A stretch of DNA of 35,862 nt from positions 1-35,862 of the forward strand of contig SDXZ01000016.1 in NCBI GenBank assembly GCA_004210805.1, written 5' to 3'. This DNA comes from Acidovorax sp. (GTDB lineage: Bacteria > Pseudomonadota > Gammaproteobacteria > Burkholderiales > Burkholderiaceae_C). The notes below the pieces were generated by a model that was given only the letters and a program-made list of their open reading frames with translations, was not told where the DNA came from and made no database searches. Position numbers and translations under genes: made by a program. This document shows, piece after piece, positions 15,690 to 23,307 of the stretch. The number at the start of each line of letters is the position of its first letter. Within the stretch, counting starts at the first letter, position 1.

Positions 15690-16087
15690 TGAAAAACACC
15701 CTTTTGCAACCCGAGGGCTGGGTCGCGCCCAAGGGCTACGCCAACGGCGTGGCCGCACGCGGCACGATGGTTTTTACCGGCGGGCAGATCGGCTGGAACG
15801 CGCAGCAGCAGTTTGAGAGCGATGACTTCATCGACCAGACGCGGCAGACCCTGCTGAATGTGCGTGCGGTGCTGGAGGCCGGTGGTGCAGGGCCCGAGCA
15901 TCTGGTGCGGCTGACCTGGTATGTGGTGGACCGCAAGGAATACAACGCGCGCTTGAAAGAGCTGGGCGCCGTGTACCGCGAGGTGCTGGGGAAGCACTTT
16001 CCGGCGATGGCGTGTGTGCAGGTTGCGGGCCTGATGGAGGAGCGGGCGAAGGTGGAGATCGAGGCCACGGCGGTAGTGCCAGACTGA
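15686..16087 (+). CDS. Rid (YjgF/YER057c/UK114) family protein lacking the catalytic arginine
   Basis: A 133-residue chorismate-mutase-like trimeric fold protein. Family segments: FTGGQIGWNAQ, QTRQTLLNVRAVLEAGGAGPEHLVRLTWYV, YREVLGKHFPAMACVQVAGL and KVEIEATAVV. In RidA enamine/imine deaminases the FPAR-SCVEV arginine is essential; here that position is Met108 (FPAMACVQV), so it falls among the Rid groups without proven deaminase activity. It overlaps the ligand gene by 4 bp and is probably the last gene of the operon. The predicted product of the monooxygenase/reductase is an enamine (2-amino-5-oxocyclohexene-carboxyl-CoA), so a role in its hydrolysis or handling is attractive but unproven. 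A second ATG at 15689 is possible. Confidence 0.88.
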   Translation: MMKNTLLQPEGWVAPKGYANGVAARGTMVFTGGQIGWNAQQQFESDDFIDQTRQTLLNVRAVLEAGGAGPEHLVRLTWYVVDRKEYNARLKELGAVYREVLGKHFPAMACVQVAGLMEERAKVEIEATAVVPD

Positions 16088-16102
16088 AGCGACGGCCGGC
16101 GA

Positions 16103-16318
16103 TCAGCGCCTCGGTGCTGCGGCCGCCATAGCGTTTTGGAAGGCCGGGATGCAGAGCACGAGCGCGGACAGCAGCAGCTGCCCCAATGGGTTGACCCAGC
16201 CGAGCCGCACCATGCCGGGCCAGAAAGCACAAAGGACGCTGGCGCCGAGCAACGGCAGCAAGGGGACGATGAAGACCGTGGCGGGTGCGTGATGTGAAGG
16301 AATGCCGCCAGAGGCCAT
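16103..16318 (-). CDS. Small two-helix membrane protein, unknown function
   Basis: A 71-residue protein with two hydrophobic segments (about residues 13-33, ATVFIVPLLPLLGASVLCAF, and 41-62, VNPLGQLLLSALVLCIPAFQ) and a basic end (APRR). I do not recognise it. The ATG shares one base with the stop of the molybdopterin oxidoreductase gene (TGATG), the layout of translational coupling, which supports it as real. It could anchor the soluble oxidoreductase to the membrane or pass electrons indirectly; there are no haem-binding histidine pairs, so a cytochrome role is unlikely. Confidence 0.5.
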   Translation of the reverse strand: MASGGIPSHHAPATVFIVPLLPLLGASVLCAFWPGMVRLGWVNPLGQLLLSALVLCIPAFQNAMAAAAPRR

Positions 16319-18435
16319 CAGGCCCTGTGGCGCTGCGTGCTGATGGCCACCGGCGTACCGTTGAAGGCAGCATTGCCCGTCAGCGGGTCCACGCGGTCGC
16401 CGTCGGTCAAGCTGTTGATGCTCACGCCGGGCTGCGCGGCGGCTGTGCGCATGCCGATCCCGGCACGTTGGTGGCCCCAGCCCTGGGGGATGCTCACCAC
16501 ACCGGGGGACATGTCGTCGTTGACCTCCACCTCGATGTCAACCTGCCCGGTTCGGGAGCGCACCACGGCCATTTGCCCGGTGTGGATGCCGAGGCGGGTT
16601 GCGTCGGACGAGTGCAGTTGCAGGGTGATCGGACCCGCGCCCTTGAGCAGGCGGCGTGAATTGTGGGTCCAGGTATTGTGGTTCCACACCAGGCGACGGC
16701 CGATCAGCTTGAACGGGAAGTCTTCGCGCTCGCTGGGATCGGCCGCCAGCGCCGAGCGCAAGCGCGGCAGATCGCCGAGGAACAAAGCCGGTGCCAGCTG
16801 GATGTGGCCATGGAGTGTTCTGATACGTTCGCGTGCGCACGGTCTGAGCGGCCCCAGATCAAGGCCGTGCGGGTGCTCCTGCAGTGTTGCCAAGCTCAGG
16901 CCCTGGTCCTTGTAGGGTCCAGACCGCAGCGCAGCGTCGAGCAGCATCTCCGGGGTGCTGCCGTCGTCCGGCTTGCCCGTCAGACAGGCCATGAGGCCTT
17001 TGAGAATTTGCCAGTCGTGGCGCTGCTGGCCCTTTGCTGGAAACAGCGGCAGCGAGTACTTCGCAGGGTTGCGCACTGCGAAGCTGTTGAAGAACACGTC
17101 GTACTGCGCAATCTCTAGCCCGGTCGTGGCGGGCAGGATGATGTCGGCGTGCCGCGTGGTTTCGTTCAGGTAGATGTCCACCGACACCATGAAGTCGAGT
17201 TGCGCGAAGGCGGTGTCGAGGCGGTCGCCGTTCGGCGCGGACAGCACCGGGTTCCCGGCGATCGTGAACATGGCCCGGATCTGTCCCGCACCTTCGCCAA
17301 GGATTTCGTCGGCCAGCGTGGCCACGGGAAACTCGCCGCTGAAGTGCGGCAGTTGGCGCAAGCGCGAGCGCGCCGGCGAACGCGTATTCGGGTCATTGGG
17401 CTGAACGCGGGCGAGCAGGTCGAATGCGGGCTGGGGAAACATCGCCCCGCCTTCGCGGTCGAAATTGCCGGTCACCACGTTCAACACCACCGTCAGCCAT
17501 TGGCACAGTCCACCGAACGATTGGGTCGATGCGCCCATCCGGCTGTAGCACACGGCCGACGGTGCCGCAGCGAACTCACGCGCAAGGCCGCGGATCCGGT
17601 CGGCGGCGATTCCCACGGCGTTGCAGACGTGCTCGGGCGTGAAGTCCGCGCTGGCGGCCACGATGTGCTCGTAGCCATCGACCATGTCGCCGAGGTGGCC
17701 CCAGTCCACCAGCCCTTCCTCCACCACGGTGCGGATCAGCGCGAACAGCAGCAGGGCATCGGCCTCCGGCCGCACGGCAAGGTGCTCATTGGCGATCTTG
17801 GCCGTTTCGGTGCGGCGCGGGTCGACCACCACGACCTTGCCGCCACGTTTCTGGATGGCTTTGATGCGCCCGGGCATACCTGCACCGCTCATCATGCTGC
17901 CGTTGGAGATCACGGGGTTGCCACCGATGATCAGCATGAAGTCCGTGCGGTCGATGTCGGGCACGGAGATCGCCAGGCTCGCCCCGAACATGTAGTTTGC
18001 GGCGACGTGGTGGGGCAGTTGGTCGGCCGAGGCCGAGCTGTAGCGGTTCCTGCTACCCAGTGCCTTCTGGAACTGCGGCAGGAAGACGGCACTGCCCAGG
18101 TTGTGCGCATTCGGATTGCCCAGGTACACGCCCACGCTGTCGGCCCCGTGCTGCTGCTGGATGGCGCGCATCCGTTGGCCGATTTCCGCGAAGGCCTCAT
18201 CCCAGCCTATCTCGTGCCAGCCGCTGTCGGTCTTGCGCAGCGGCGTGCGCAAACGGTCCGGGTCGGTGTGGAAATCCTGCAGTGCCACGGCCTTGGGGCA
18301 GATGTGGCCGTGGCTGAACGGATCGAGCTTGTCCGGCTTGATCGACAACACGGCGCCATCCTGGTGGGCGATCTCCAGGCCGCACATGGCCTCGCAGATG
18401 TTGCAGGTTCGGAAATGGGTCTGTACTTCGGGCAT
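16318..18435 (-). CDS. Molybdopterin (Mo/W-bisMGD) oxidoreductase with one [4Fe-4S] cluster
   Basis: A 705-residue member of the DMSO reductase/formate dehydrogenase superfamily. The N-terminal cluster motif is C11-x2-C14-x3-C18-x27-C46. Further landmarks are YLGNPNAHNLGS, SSASADQLPHH (active-site loop, Ser rather than Cys or Sec near the metal), IIGGNPVISNGSMM, VVVDPRRTETAKIA, GNFDREGGAMF, IAGNPVLSAPNG and the C-terminal dinucleotide-binding barrel (WNHNTWTHNS, IPQGWGHQRAGIGM, NSLTDGDRVDPLTGNAAFNG). There is no Tat signal, so it should be cytoplasmic. The substrate is not clear. The divergent TetR gene 113 bp upstream is its likely regulator and a small membrane protein is coupled downstream. 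Confidence 0.88.
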   Translation of the reverse strand: MPEVQTHFRTCNICEAMCGLEIAHQDGAVLSIKPDKLDPFSHGHICPKAVALQDFHTDPDRLRTPLRKTDSGWHEIGWDEAFAEIGQRMRAIQQQHGADSVGVYLGNPNAHNLGSAVFLPQFQKALGSRNRYSSASADQLPHHVAANYMFGASLAISVPDIDRTDFMLIIGGNPVISNGSMMSGAGMPGRIKAIQKRGGKVVVVDPRRTETAKIANEHLAVRPEADALLLFALIRTVVEEGLVDWGHLGDMVDGYEHIVAASADFTPEHVCNAVGIAADRIRGLAREFAAAPSAVCYSRMGASTQSFGGLCQWLTVVLNVVTGNFDREGGAMFPQPAFDLLARVQPNDPNTRSPARSRLRQLPHFSGEFPVATLADEILGEGAGQIRAMFTIAGNPVLSAPNGDRLDTAFAQLDFMVSVDIYLNETTRHADIILPATTGLEIAQYDVFFNSFAVRNPAKYSLPLFPAKGQQRHDWQILKGLMACLTGKPDDGSTPEMLLDAALRSGPYKDQGLSLATLQEHPHGLDLGPLRPCARERIRTLHGHIQLAPALFLGDLPRLRSALAADPSEREDFPFKLIGRRLVWNHNTWTHNSRRLLKGAGPITLQLHSSDATRLGIHTGQMAVVRSRTGQVDIEVEVNDDMSPGVVSIPQGWGHQRAGIGMRTAAAQPGVSINSLTDGDRVDPLTGNAAFNGTPVAISTQRHRA

Positions 18436-18548
18436 GGGTGTGGGCGGGCTGGGGAGCTGTGCCGGACGTCATGGTGGTCCGTCTGCAGGTCTGCGCTGCA
18501 TGTCGTGGGGGGCTCGCACGGCCAGGCTGGTAACCTCATCCATCGCGC

Positions 18549-19247
18549 ATGAAAGCCGGCCTGCACATGGTGACAAAGCATACGAAGAAAGCCCGAGGTT
18601 CCCGTTCGGATCCCGCAGTCTCGGCAGTGACACGGCCGCTTGCCCCGGCGCAGCCCCTCAAGCGGCCGCGCCAAGGACGTTCGCGCTTCACCGTGGCGGC
18701 GATTTACGGCGCTTTTGTTCGGATTTGGACTCGCGACGGGCCGGATGCAGTAACGATGCGCATCGTCGCGCTGGAGTCGGGGTTCGCCGTTGGCACTCTC
18801 TACGAGTATTTCCCTAACGTCGAGGCCCTGCTGTCAGGCTATTTGCGGCACCTGGCAGACACGGCACTGGCGCAGCTGGACGCAGAACTGCTGCAGACCA
18901 GCGGGACCTGGCAGGAGCGCCTGCGCCGCTTCGTCGACGTCTGCTGCGATACCAGCGCCTGCGGCTATTGGGACGAACGCATGCTGCAAATGGAGCCCCT
19001 GTTGGCGCGCAGCGGCGACTACCAGCGATTCTTCGTCCAGCTGGAGCGGCGCTGGGCTTCGTTGTTCAACACTTGGGATGGCCCACGTCCCTCGCGCAGC
19101 GAAATCGCAGCCATCGCACTGACGGTATGGGGCGCGCGGCGCTACCGCGAACGGCTGGACGGCATGGTGGGGTTGGACGGCTGGGCTGCGCACCTCAGCC
19201 TGCAGTGCATTTTGGCCGTCGGTGCCTGCAAAACCGATCAAAACTGA
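18549..19247 (+). CDS. TetR-family transcriptional regulator
   Basis: A 232-residue regulator. A basic, low-complexity N-terminal extension of about 45 residues precedes the DNA-binding domain: RSRFTVAAIYGAFVRIW, then TMRIVALESGFAVGTLYEYFPNVEALLSGY, the conserved TetR helix-turn-helix with the TLYxYFP recognition helix. The C-terminal ligand domain is unassigned. It is divergent from the molybdopterin oxidoreductase gene, suggesting it controls that gene and itself from the 113-bp spacer. Starts at 18549 or 18567 (second Met) are both possible. A TetR protein without the full extension is the usual length (about 200 residues). Confidence 0.85.
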   Translation: MKAGLHMVTKHTKKARGSRSDPAVSAVTRPLAPAQPLKRPRQGRSRFTVAAIYGAFVRIWTRDGPDAVTMRIVALESGFAVGTLYEYFPNVEALLSGYLRHLADTALAQLDAELLQTSGTWQERLRRFVDVCCDTSACGYWDERMLQMEPLLARSGDYQRFFVQLERRWASLFNTWDGPRPSRSEIAAIALTVWGARRYRERLDGMVGLDGWAAHLSLQCILAVGACKTDQN

Positions 19248-19281
19248 CCTGCGCAGGACACCTTTGGCGGGGCCGGACAGT

Positions 19282-19314
19282 GCCGGGCGGCATGCGGCTG
19301 CTCTGCCGCCGGGC
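19282..19314. terminator. Inverted repeat between convergent tetR and eamA genes
   Basis: GCCGGGCGGCA (19282-19292) pairs with TGCCGCCGGGC (19304-19314) at 10 of 11 positions around an 11-base loop. It sits between two convergent genes where a bidirectional terminator is expected, but no T-run follows on either side, so function is uncertain. Confidence 0.4.
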
Positions 19315-19322
19315 TTGCCGGG

Positions 19323-20273
19323 TCAGAGCCCCCGCTGAGCCCCCACCAGCCGTTGCGTCAGCAGCACCCACACGCCGCGCAAGGCGCTGCCATACAGGAT
19401 GAAAGCCAGCGCTGCCCCAATCAACGGCAACGCCGCGAACACCCACCCCGTCAGCAACTCCCCGCCCAGTGCCACGCCCACGAGCAGCGCTACCGCCGGA
19501 TTCACAAACGAATAACTCCCCGCCAACGCGGCCGACGTGTTCTGCAGCAGCCACAGATACGCATTGAGCGCCACCAGCGTGCCAAACACCAGCAGGTACA
19601 CCCACGCCGCCCACGACTTGGCGCTGACCTGATCCCACGCAGGAAGCGGCTCGAACCACGCTGCCACCACCAAGCCCAGTGCACCACCCACCAACCATTG
19701 CGCAGCCGACGCCATGGCCGGCGCTGGCAATGAGAGACGGCGCGACGCGTACGAGCCAATGCTCCAGCACAGCGGCGCACCGAAGGCCAGCAGCGCACCC
19801 AGCCATGTCGCCGAAAAGTCGCCCTCCAGCGCAAGCAAGAGCGCCCCCACCACACCCAGGGCCAGCCCGATCCAGCTGGTCGCCGGTACTCGCTCGCCGC
19901 CCCAGCGAGACCACAGCGCCAGCCACATGGGCATGGTGGTCACCACCGTGGCCATCAGGCCGGAGCCGATGCCCAGCTTTTGCGCAAAGCCGATGAGGTT
20001 CATCGCGACGAACACCATCAGCCCGCCCACCAGCGCCGAATTGCGCCACTGCACGGCTGTCGGCAACGCATGACCCTGCCACAGTGCGATGAGCAGCATC
20101 ACGCCCCCGGCGCACAAAAACCGCACCGCGTTCATCCAAAGCGGCGGCATCGTCTGCAAAGCGATGCCAATGGCAAAGTACGTGGTGCCCCACACCACGT
20201 ACACCAGCAGCAGGGCCAACGCCAAGGCCCACGGGGCGGGACGACGGGCTTGCGCCTTGAAATTTGCCGGCAT
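19323..20273 (-). CDS. EamA/DMT-family transporter
   Basis: A 316-residue inner-membrane protein with about ten hydrophobic helices in two homologous halves, the EamA/RhaT drug-metabolite layout. The signature YVVWGTTYFAIGIALQTMPP in helix 1 and SYSFVNPAVALLVGVALGGE in helix 9 are typical of YedA/RarD-like exporters. Members export amino acids, metabolites or toxic compounds. GGAG lies 4 bases before the ATG. It is divergent from an Lrp/AsnC regulator across a 70-bp AT-rich spacer, a common pairing for amino-acid exporters, so an amino acid or related metabolite is the likely substrate (inference). Confidence 0.9.
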   Translation of the reverse strand: MPANFKAQARRPAPWALALALLLVYVVWGTTYFAIGIALQTMPPLWMNAVRFLCAGGVMLLIALWQGHALPTAVQWRNSALVGGLMVFVAMNLIGFAQKLGIGSGLMATVVTTMPMWLALWSRWGGERVPATSWIGLALGVVGALLLALEGDFSATWLGALLAFGAPLCWSIGSYASRRLSLPAPAMASAAQWLVGGALGLVVAAWFEPLPAWDQVSAKSWAAWVYLLVFGTLVALNAYLWLLQNTSAALAGSYSFVNPAVALLVGVALGGELLTGWVFAALPLIGAALAFILYGSALRGVWVLLTQRLVGAQRGL

Positions 20274-20343
20274 ATTCTCCTCCTCACCGAATAATTTATG
20301 GAAACCACGACGTTTTCGGAATTTTTACCAAAAATAGGCGGCT
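20274..20343. promoter_or_regulatory. Divergent promoter region of eamA and lrp-like genes
   Basis: This 70-bp spacer is strikingly AT-rich for the region. It contains CCGAATAATTTATGG and, 22 bases on, TTCGGAATTTTTACC, which share inverted CCGAA/TTCGG arms and resemble the loose AT-centred sites of Lrp-family proteins. It probably holds both promoters and the operator for the adjacent regulator. Confidence 0.5.
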
Positions 20344-20832
20344 ATGCAAGCAAATATTCAGACGGATGACATGGACGCCAGAATTATTTCGGCGTTGGGG
20401 GCAGATGGCCGGCGTTCGTACGCCGAGGTGGGTGCCGAGGTGGGACTGTCGACCGCCGCGGTGCACGAGCGGGTCAAGAAGATGCTCGACAAGGGCGTGA
20501 TCCGCCGTTTCTCCATCAGCGTCGAGCCCGAGCGGGTGGGCCTCTCATTCACGGCTTTCGTGGCCATCCGCAACGACGGCGGCGCGCACTGCCGCGACAT
20601 CGCCCCGCGCCTGCAGGCCATGCCCGAGATCGAGGAGCTGCACAGCGTGGCGGGGGAATACGACTTTCTGGCCAAGGTGCGCACCACCCATGCGCGGGCG
20701 CTGGAAGACGTGCTCTACCAGATCAAGGCCATCGAGGGCGTGGCCCGCACCACCAGCACGGTGGTGCTCAACACCGAGTTTGAGGACCGCCCACTGAACC
20801 TGGGCTGGATGAGCGCCGGCAAAGGCGTCTGA
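20344..20832 (+). CDS. Lrp/AsnC-family transcriptional regulator
   Basis: A 162-residue regulator. The N-terminal helix-turn-helix is MDARIISALGADGRRSYAEVGAEVGLSTAAVHERVKKMLDKGVIRRF and the C-terminal RAM ligand-binding domain contains HSVAGEYDFLAKVRT and IEGVARTTSTVVLNTEF. Such proteins sense amino acids and control transport or metabolism. AGGCGG lies just upstream of the ATG at 20344; the internal ATG of MDARII is a less likely start. The divergent eamA gene is the probable target. Confidence 0.92.
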   Translation: MQANIQTDDMDARIISALGADGRRSYAEVGAEVGLSTAAVHERVKKMLDKGVIRRFSISVEPERVGLSFTAFVAIRNDGGAHCRDIAPRLQAMPEIEELHSVAGEYDFLAKVRTTHARALEDVLYQIKAIEGVARTTSTVVLNTEFEDRPLNLGWMSAGKGV

Positions 20833-20880
20833 ACGCCGAGGTGCCCCACTCCGCTCGGACCGGAAGGGGTGGTTTGCGGT

Positions 20881-21444
20881 TCAGGCCGCTGAAACGCCGG
20901 CCGTTCGCTCGACCGCTTCGGCCTCCAGCAGCGCCAGGTAGTGGGCCAGCGATGGTGTGCCCAGGCCGGACACCTTGGCATGGTCGTCGTAGCGCCGCAC
21001 ACGCACGGCCTCCTGCGCGAAGGGCTGCGCGGCAAAACGCAGCGCCTGTGGCGGCGTGAACGGGCCGCCCTGCAGCACCAGGCTGTGCTGCGACGCAGGA
21101 GACAGCGTGGCCCAGTAGCCGGGCTCCGTCGCGCAGAGGTAGCGCTTGGCGTCCACATGCATGCGGATGGGCGCGAGCACTGCGTCGGGCAGCAGCCCGC
21201 GCAAAAACGGCACCGCCACGTACTGGTGCAAGTCATCTTGCTGGGCCGTATCGCCCCCCGGCGCCAGCAGGTGCCCCAGGTCGTGCAACAGCGCGGCCAC
21301 CACGGTGGCGCGGTCTTCCCCGGCCTGCTCGGCCAGCTGCGCGCACTGCAGCGCATGCTCGAGCTGGCTCACGGCCTCGCGGCCGTACTGATTGATGCCG
21401 CGGGTCGCCAGCAGGTGGCCGATGTCTTCAATCGTGAGCGCCAT
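20881..21444 (-). CDS. PhnZ-like HD-domain oxygenase of phosphonate operons
   Basis: A 187-residue HD-domain protein of the phosphonate-operon group. The diiron ligands expected from PhnZ can be placed: H30 (QLEHALQ), H54-D55 (ALLHDLGH), a histidine near 73, H96 (RMHVDAKRYL) and D153; Tyr20, Glu23, His58 and Lys100 match the substrate-pocket residues at closely parallel spacing. PhnZ uses O2 and a mixed-valence diiron site to split 1-hydroxyphosphonates to a carboxylate and phosphate. It follows phnE by 24 bases and ends the phnCDE unit. The 2-oxoglutarate hydroxylase PhnY that normally supplies the substrate is not in the window, so it may act on a hydroxylated phosphonate taken up directly, or PhnY is encoded elsewhere. 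Confidence 0.85.
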   Translation of the reverse strand: MALTIEDIGHLLATRGINQYGREAVSQLEHALQCAQLAEQAGEDRATVVAALLHDLGHLLAPGGDTAQQDDLHQYVAVPFLRGLLPDAVLAPIRMHVDAKRYLCATEPGYWATLSPASQHSLVLQGGPFTPPQALRFAAQPFAQEAVRVRRYDDHAKVSGLGTPSLAHYLALLEAEAVERTAGVSAA

Positions 21445-21468
21445 GGCCTTTTCCTTGCGGGCTGGGCT

Positions 21469-22275
21469 CTACACCAGGGCCTTGCGGATGCGCGCCGACA
21501 CCAAGTCGATCACGCTCACGGTGACCACAATGATGAGCATCACCGCGCAGGTCTCGGCGTACTGAAAGCCGCGGATGATCTCCCACAGCACCACGCCAAT
21601 GCCGCCGGCACCCACCATGCCCACGACCGAGGCCGAACGCACGTTGGCCTCGAAGCGGTACAGCGTGAACGAGATCCACAGCGGCATCACCTGCGGGATG
21701 ACGCCATAGATGATCTCGTGCAGCGCGCTCGCGCCGGTGGAGCGGATGCCTTCCACCGGCTGCGGGTCGATGGCCTCCACAGCCTCGGAGAACAGTTTGG
21801 CCAGCGTGCCCGTGGTGTGAATCCACAGCGCCAGCACGCCGGCGAACGGGCCCAGGCCCACCGCCACGACGAAGAGCATCGCAAACACGATTTCATTGAT
21901 GGCACGAAACGCATCGAGCACGCGGCGCACCGGCTGGTTCACCCACCAGGGCGCGATGTTCGAAGACGCCAGAAGCGCCAGTGGCACGGCGGTGACCACC
22001 GCCAGTGCCGTGCCCCACAAGGCGATTTGCAGGGTGACCAGCATTTCCTGCACGTAGATCTGCCACTGCGCAAAGTTGGGCGGGAAGAACTCGGCCGCGT
22101 ACTGGGCCATGTTGCCCGAATCCTTGATGAGGTCGAGCGGGCGCATGTCGGCGCCCTTCCACGATGCGGCCAGGACCACCAGCAGGATGCCCCACGACAG
22201 GTACCAGACGAGGCTGCGCTTGGGCGCGGCGGTCCCGGCCAGGGCCGCGAGCGAAGGGTTCAGAGCAGAGGACAT
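21469..22275 (-). CDS. phnE: Phosphonate ABC transporter permease
   Basis: A 268-residue inner-membrane permease with about six hydrophobic segments (for example [56 protein letters not shown]). The cytoplasmic EAA loop that contacts the ATPase is [19 protein letters not shown] followed by [10 protein letters not shown]. Length and pattern match PhnE, which forms the channel for phosphonate import with PhnC and PhnD. It lies 27 bp after phnD and 24 bp before the HD oxygenase gene on the same strand, as one unit. Confidence 0.95.
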   Translation of the reverse strand: MSSALNPSLAALAGTAAPKRSLVWYLSWGILLVVLAASWKGADMRPLDLIKDSGNMAQYAAEFFPPNFAQWQIYVQEMLVTLQIALWGTALAVVTAVPLALLASSNIAPWWVNQPVRRVLDAFRAINEIVFAMLFVVAVGLGPFAGVLALWIHTTGTLAKLFSEAVEAIDPQPVEGIRSTGASALHEIIYGVIPQVMPLWISFTLYRFEANVRSASVVGMVGAGGIGVVLWEIIRGFQYAETCAVMLIIVVTVSVIDLVSARIRKALV

Positions 22276-22302
22276 GGGGATATCGGGCTGGCCGGTACGT
22301 GG

Positions 22303-23247
22303 TTACTTCAGCGACGCCAGCTGCTGGTCGATTTCTGCCAGACGGGTCTTCTTGTCAGCGTCGGCCAGCGTGGCGTCCGCTTCGATCTTGTTGCGCTTGC
22401 CGAACAGGTCGAGCTGGCGGATGGGGGTGAGCTGCGCGTTGGTCGACGGCTTGAAGCCCGAGAGCTTGGAGATCTTCATCACGATCTCCTTCTCGCGCGC
22501 ATCGGTCTTGGCGTAGTTGTAGAAGAAGTCTTTGATCTTGGTCTTCAGCGGCTCGGGCAGGTCCTTGCGCATCACCAGAGGATCGAGCGCAATCAGCGGC
22601 GAGGTCCAGACGATCTTGATGTCCTTGAACTTCTCGGGCTGGCGTTCCTTGATCTTTTCGAGGTTTTCACTGTTGTTGGTGGCCACGTCGACCTGCTTGT
22701 TGGCCACGGCCAGTGCATTCGTTTCGTGGTTGGCGCTGCGCGCAATCTTGAAATGGGTTTTGGCGTCGATCTTGTTCTGTGCAAAGGCGTAGTAGCCGGG
22801 CACGAGGAAACCCGAGGTGGAGTTGGGATCGCCGTTGCCAAAGCTCAGCGACTTGCCGTTCTTGAGCACGTCGTCGAGCGTGGCCAGGGGGCTGTCTTTG
22901 TGCACGATGAGGTGCGAGTAATAGCCCTGCGTGCCATCGGCGTTGACCATCTGCGCGAACACTTCGCCGTTGGCGCGGTCCACCGCCTCCATGGCGGACT
23001 TGTTGCCCAGCCATGCGACCTGCATCTTGTTGAAGCGCATGGCTTCGATCAGGCCCGCATAGTCAGACGCGAAGAAGGCGTTGATCTTGAGGCCGGTCTG
23101 CTTGGCCATGTCGTCCAGCAGGGGCTGCCAGTCAGCCTTGAGGTTCTGCGAGGCTTCGGTAGAGATCATCCCGAAGTTGATGTCCTGGGCGTGGGCCGCG
23201 GACAGGCCCAGGCCCAGCGCCAGGGCGGCGCACAGTTTCTTGAACAT
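22303..23247 (-). CDS. phnD: Phosphonate ABC transporter substrate-binding protein
   Basis: A 314-residue periplasmic protein with a signal peptide (MFKKLCAALALGLGLSAAHA, cleavage after AHA). It is close to E. coli PhnD over the whole length: INFGMISTEASQNLK, AFFASDYAGLIEAMRFNK, AWLGNKSAMEAVDRANG, FGNGDPNSTSGFLVPGYY and ANHETNALAVANKQVDVATN. The STSG and Glu/Tyr residues that hold the phosphonate group and amine in E. coli PhnD are kept, so 2-aminoethylphosphonate and similar compounds are likely ligands. It sits between phnC and phnE. Confidence 0.95.
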   Translation of the reverse strand: MFKKLCAALALGLGLSAAHAQDINFGMISTEASQNLKADWQPLLDDMAKQTGLKINAFFASDYAGLIEAMRFNKMQVAWLGNKSAMEAVDRANGEVFAQMVNADGTQGYYSHLIVHKDSPLATLDDVLKNGKSLSFGNGDPNSTSGFLVPGYYAFAQNKIDAKTHFKIARSANHETNALAVANKQVDVATNNSENLEKIKERQPEKFKDIKIVWTSPLIALDPLVMRKDLPEPLKTKIKDFFYNYAKTDAREKEIVMKISKLSGFKPSTNAQLTPIRQLDLFGKRNKIEADATLADADKKTRLAEIDQQLASLK

Positions 23248-23307
23248 GAGAAGTACTCCTGACAGAGTGAGACGAAAGAGGAACGCGGAGAGAGCAACGG
23301 AAAGGCT

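Noticed and set aside
15686..16087. Naming the Rid protein ridA as an active imine deaminase
   Set aside because: The essential arginine of RidA is replaced by Met108, so the symbol and activity are not supported.
17149..18552. A 467-codon plus-strand frame opposite the molybdopterin oxidoreductase
   Set aside because: It is a shadow of the minus-strand gene, which carries the cluster cysteines and cofactor motifs.
20941..23262. A 773-codon plus-strand frame opposite the HD oxygenase, phnE and phnD
   Set aside because: All three genes on the minus strand have clear family motifs. The plus-strand translation is His/Gln/Arg-rich shadow sequence crossing three genes.
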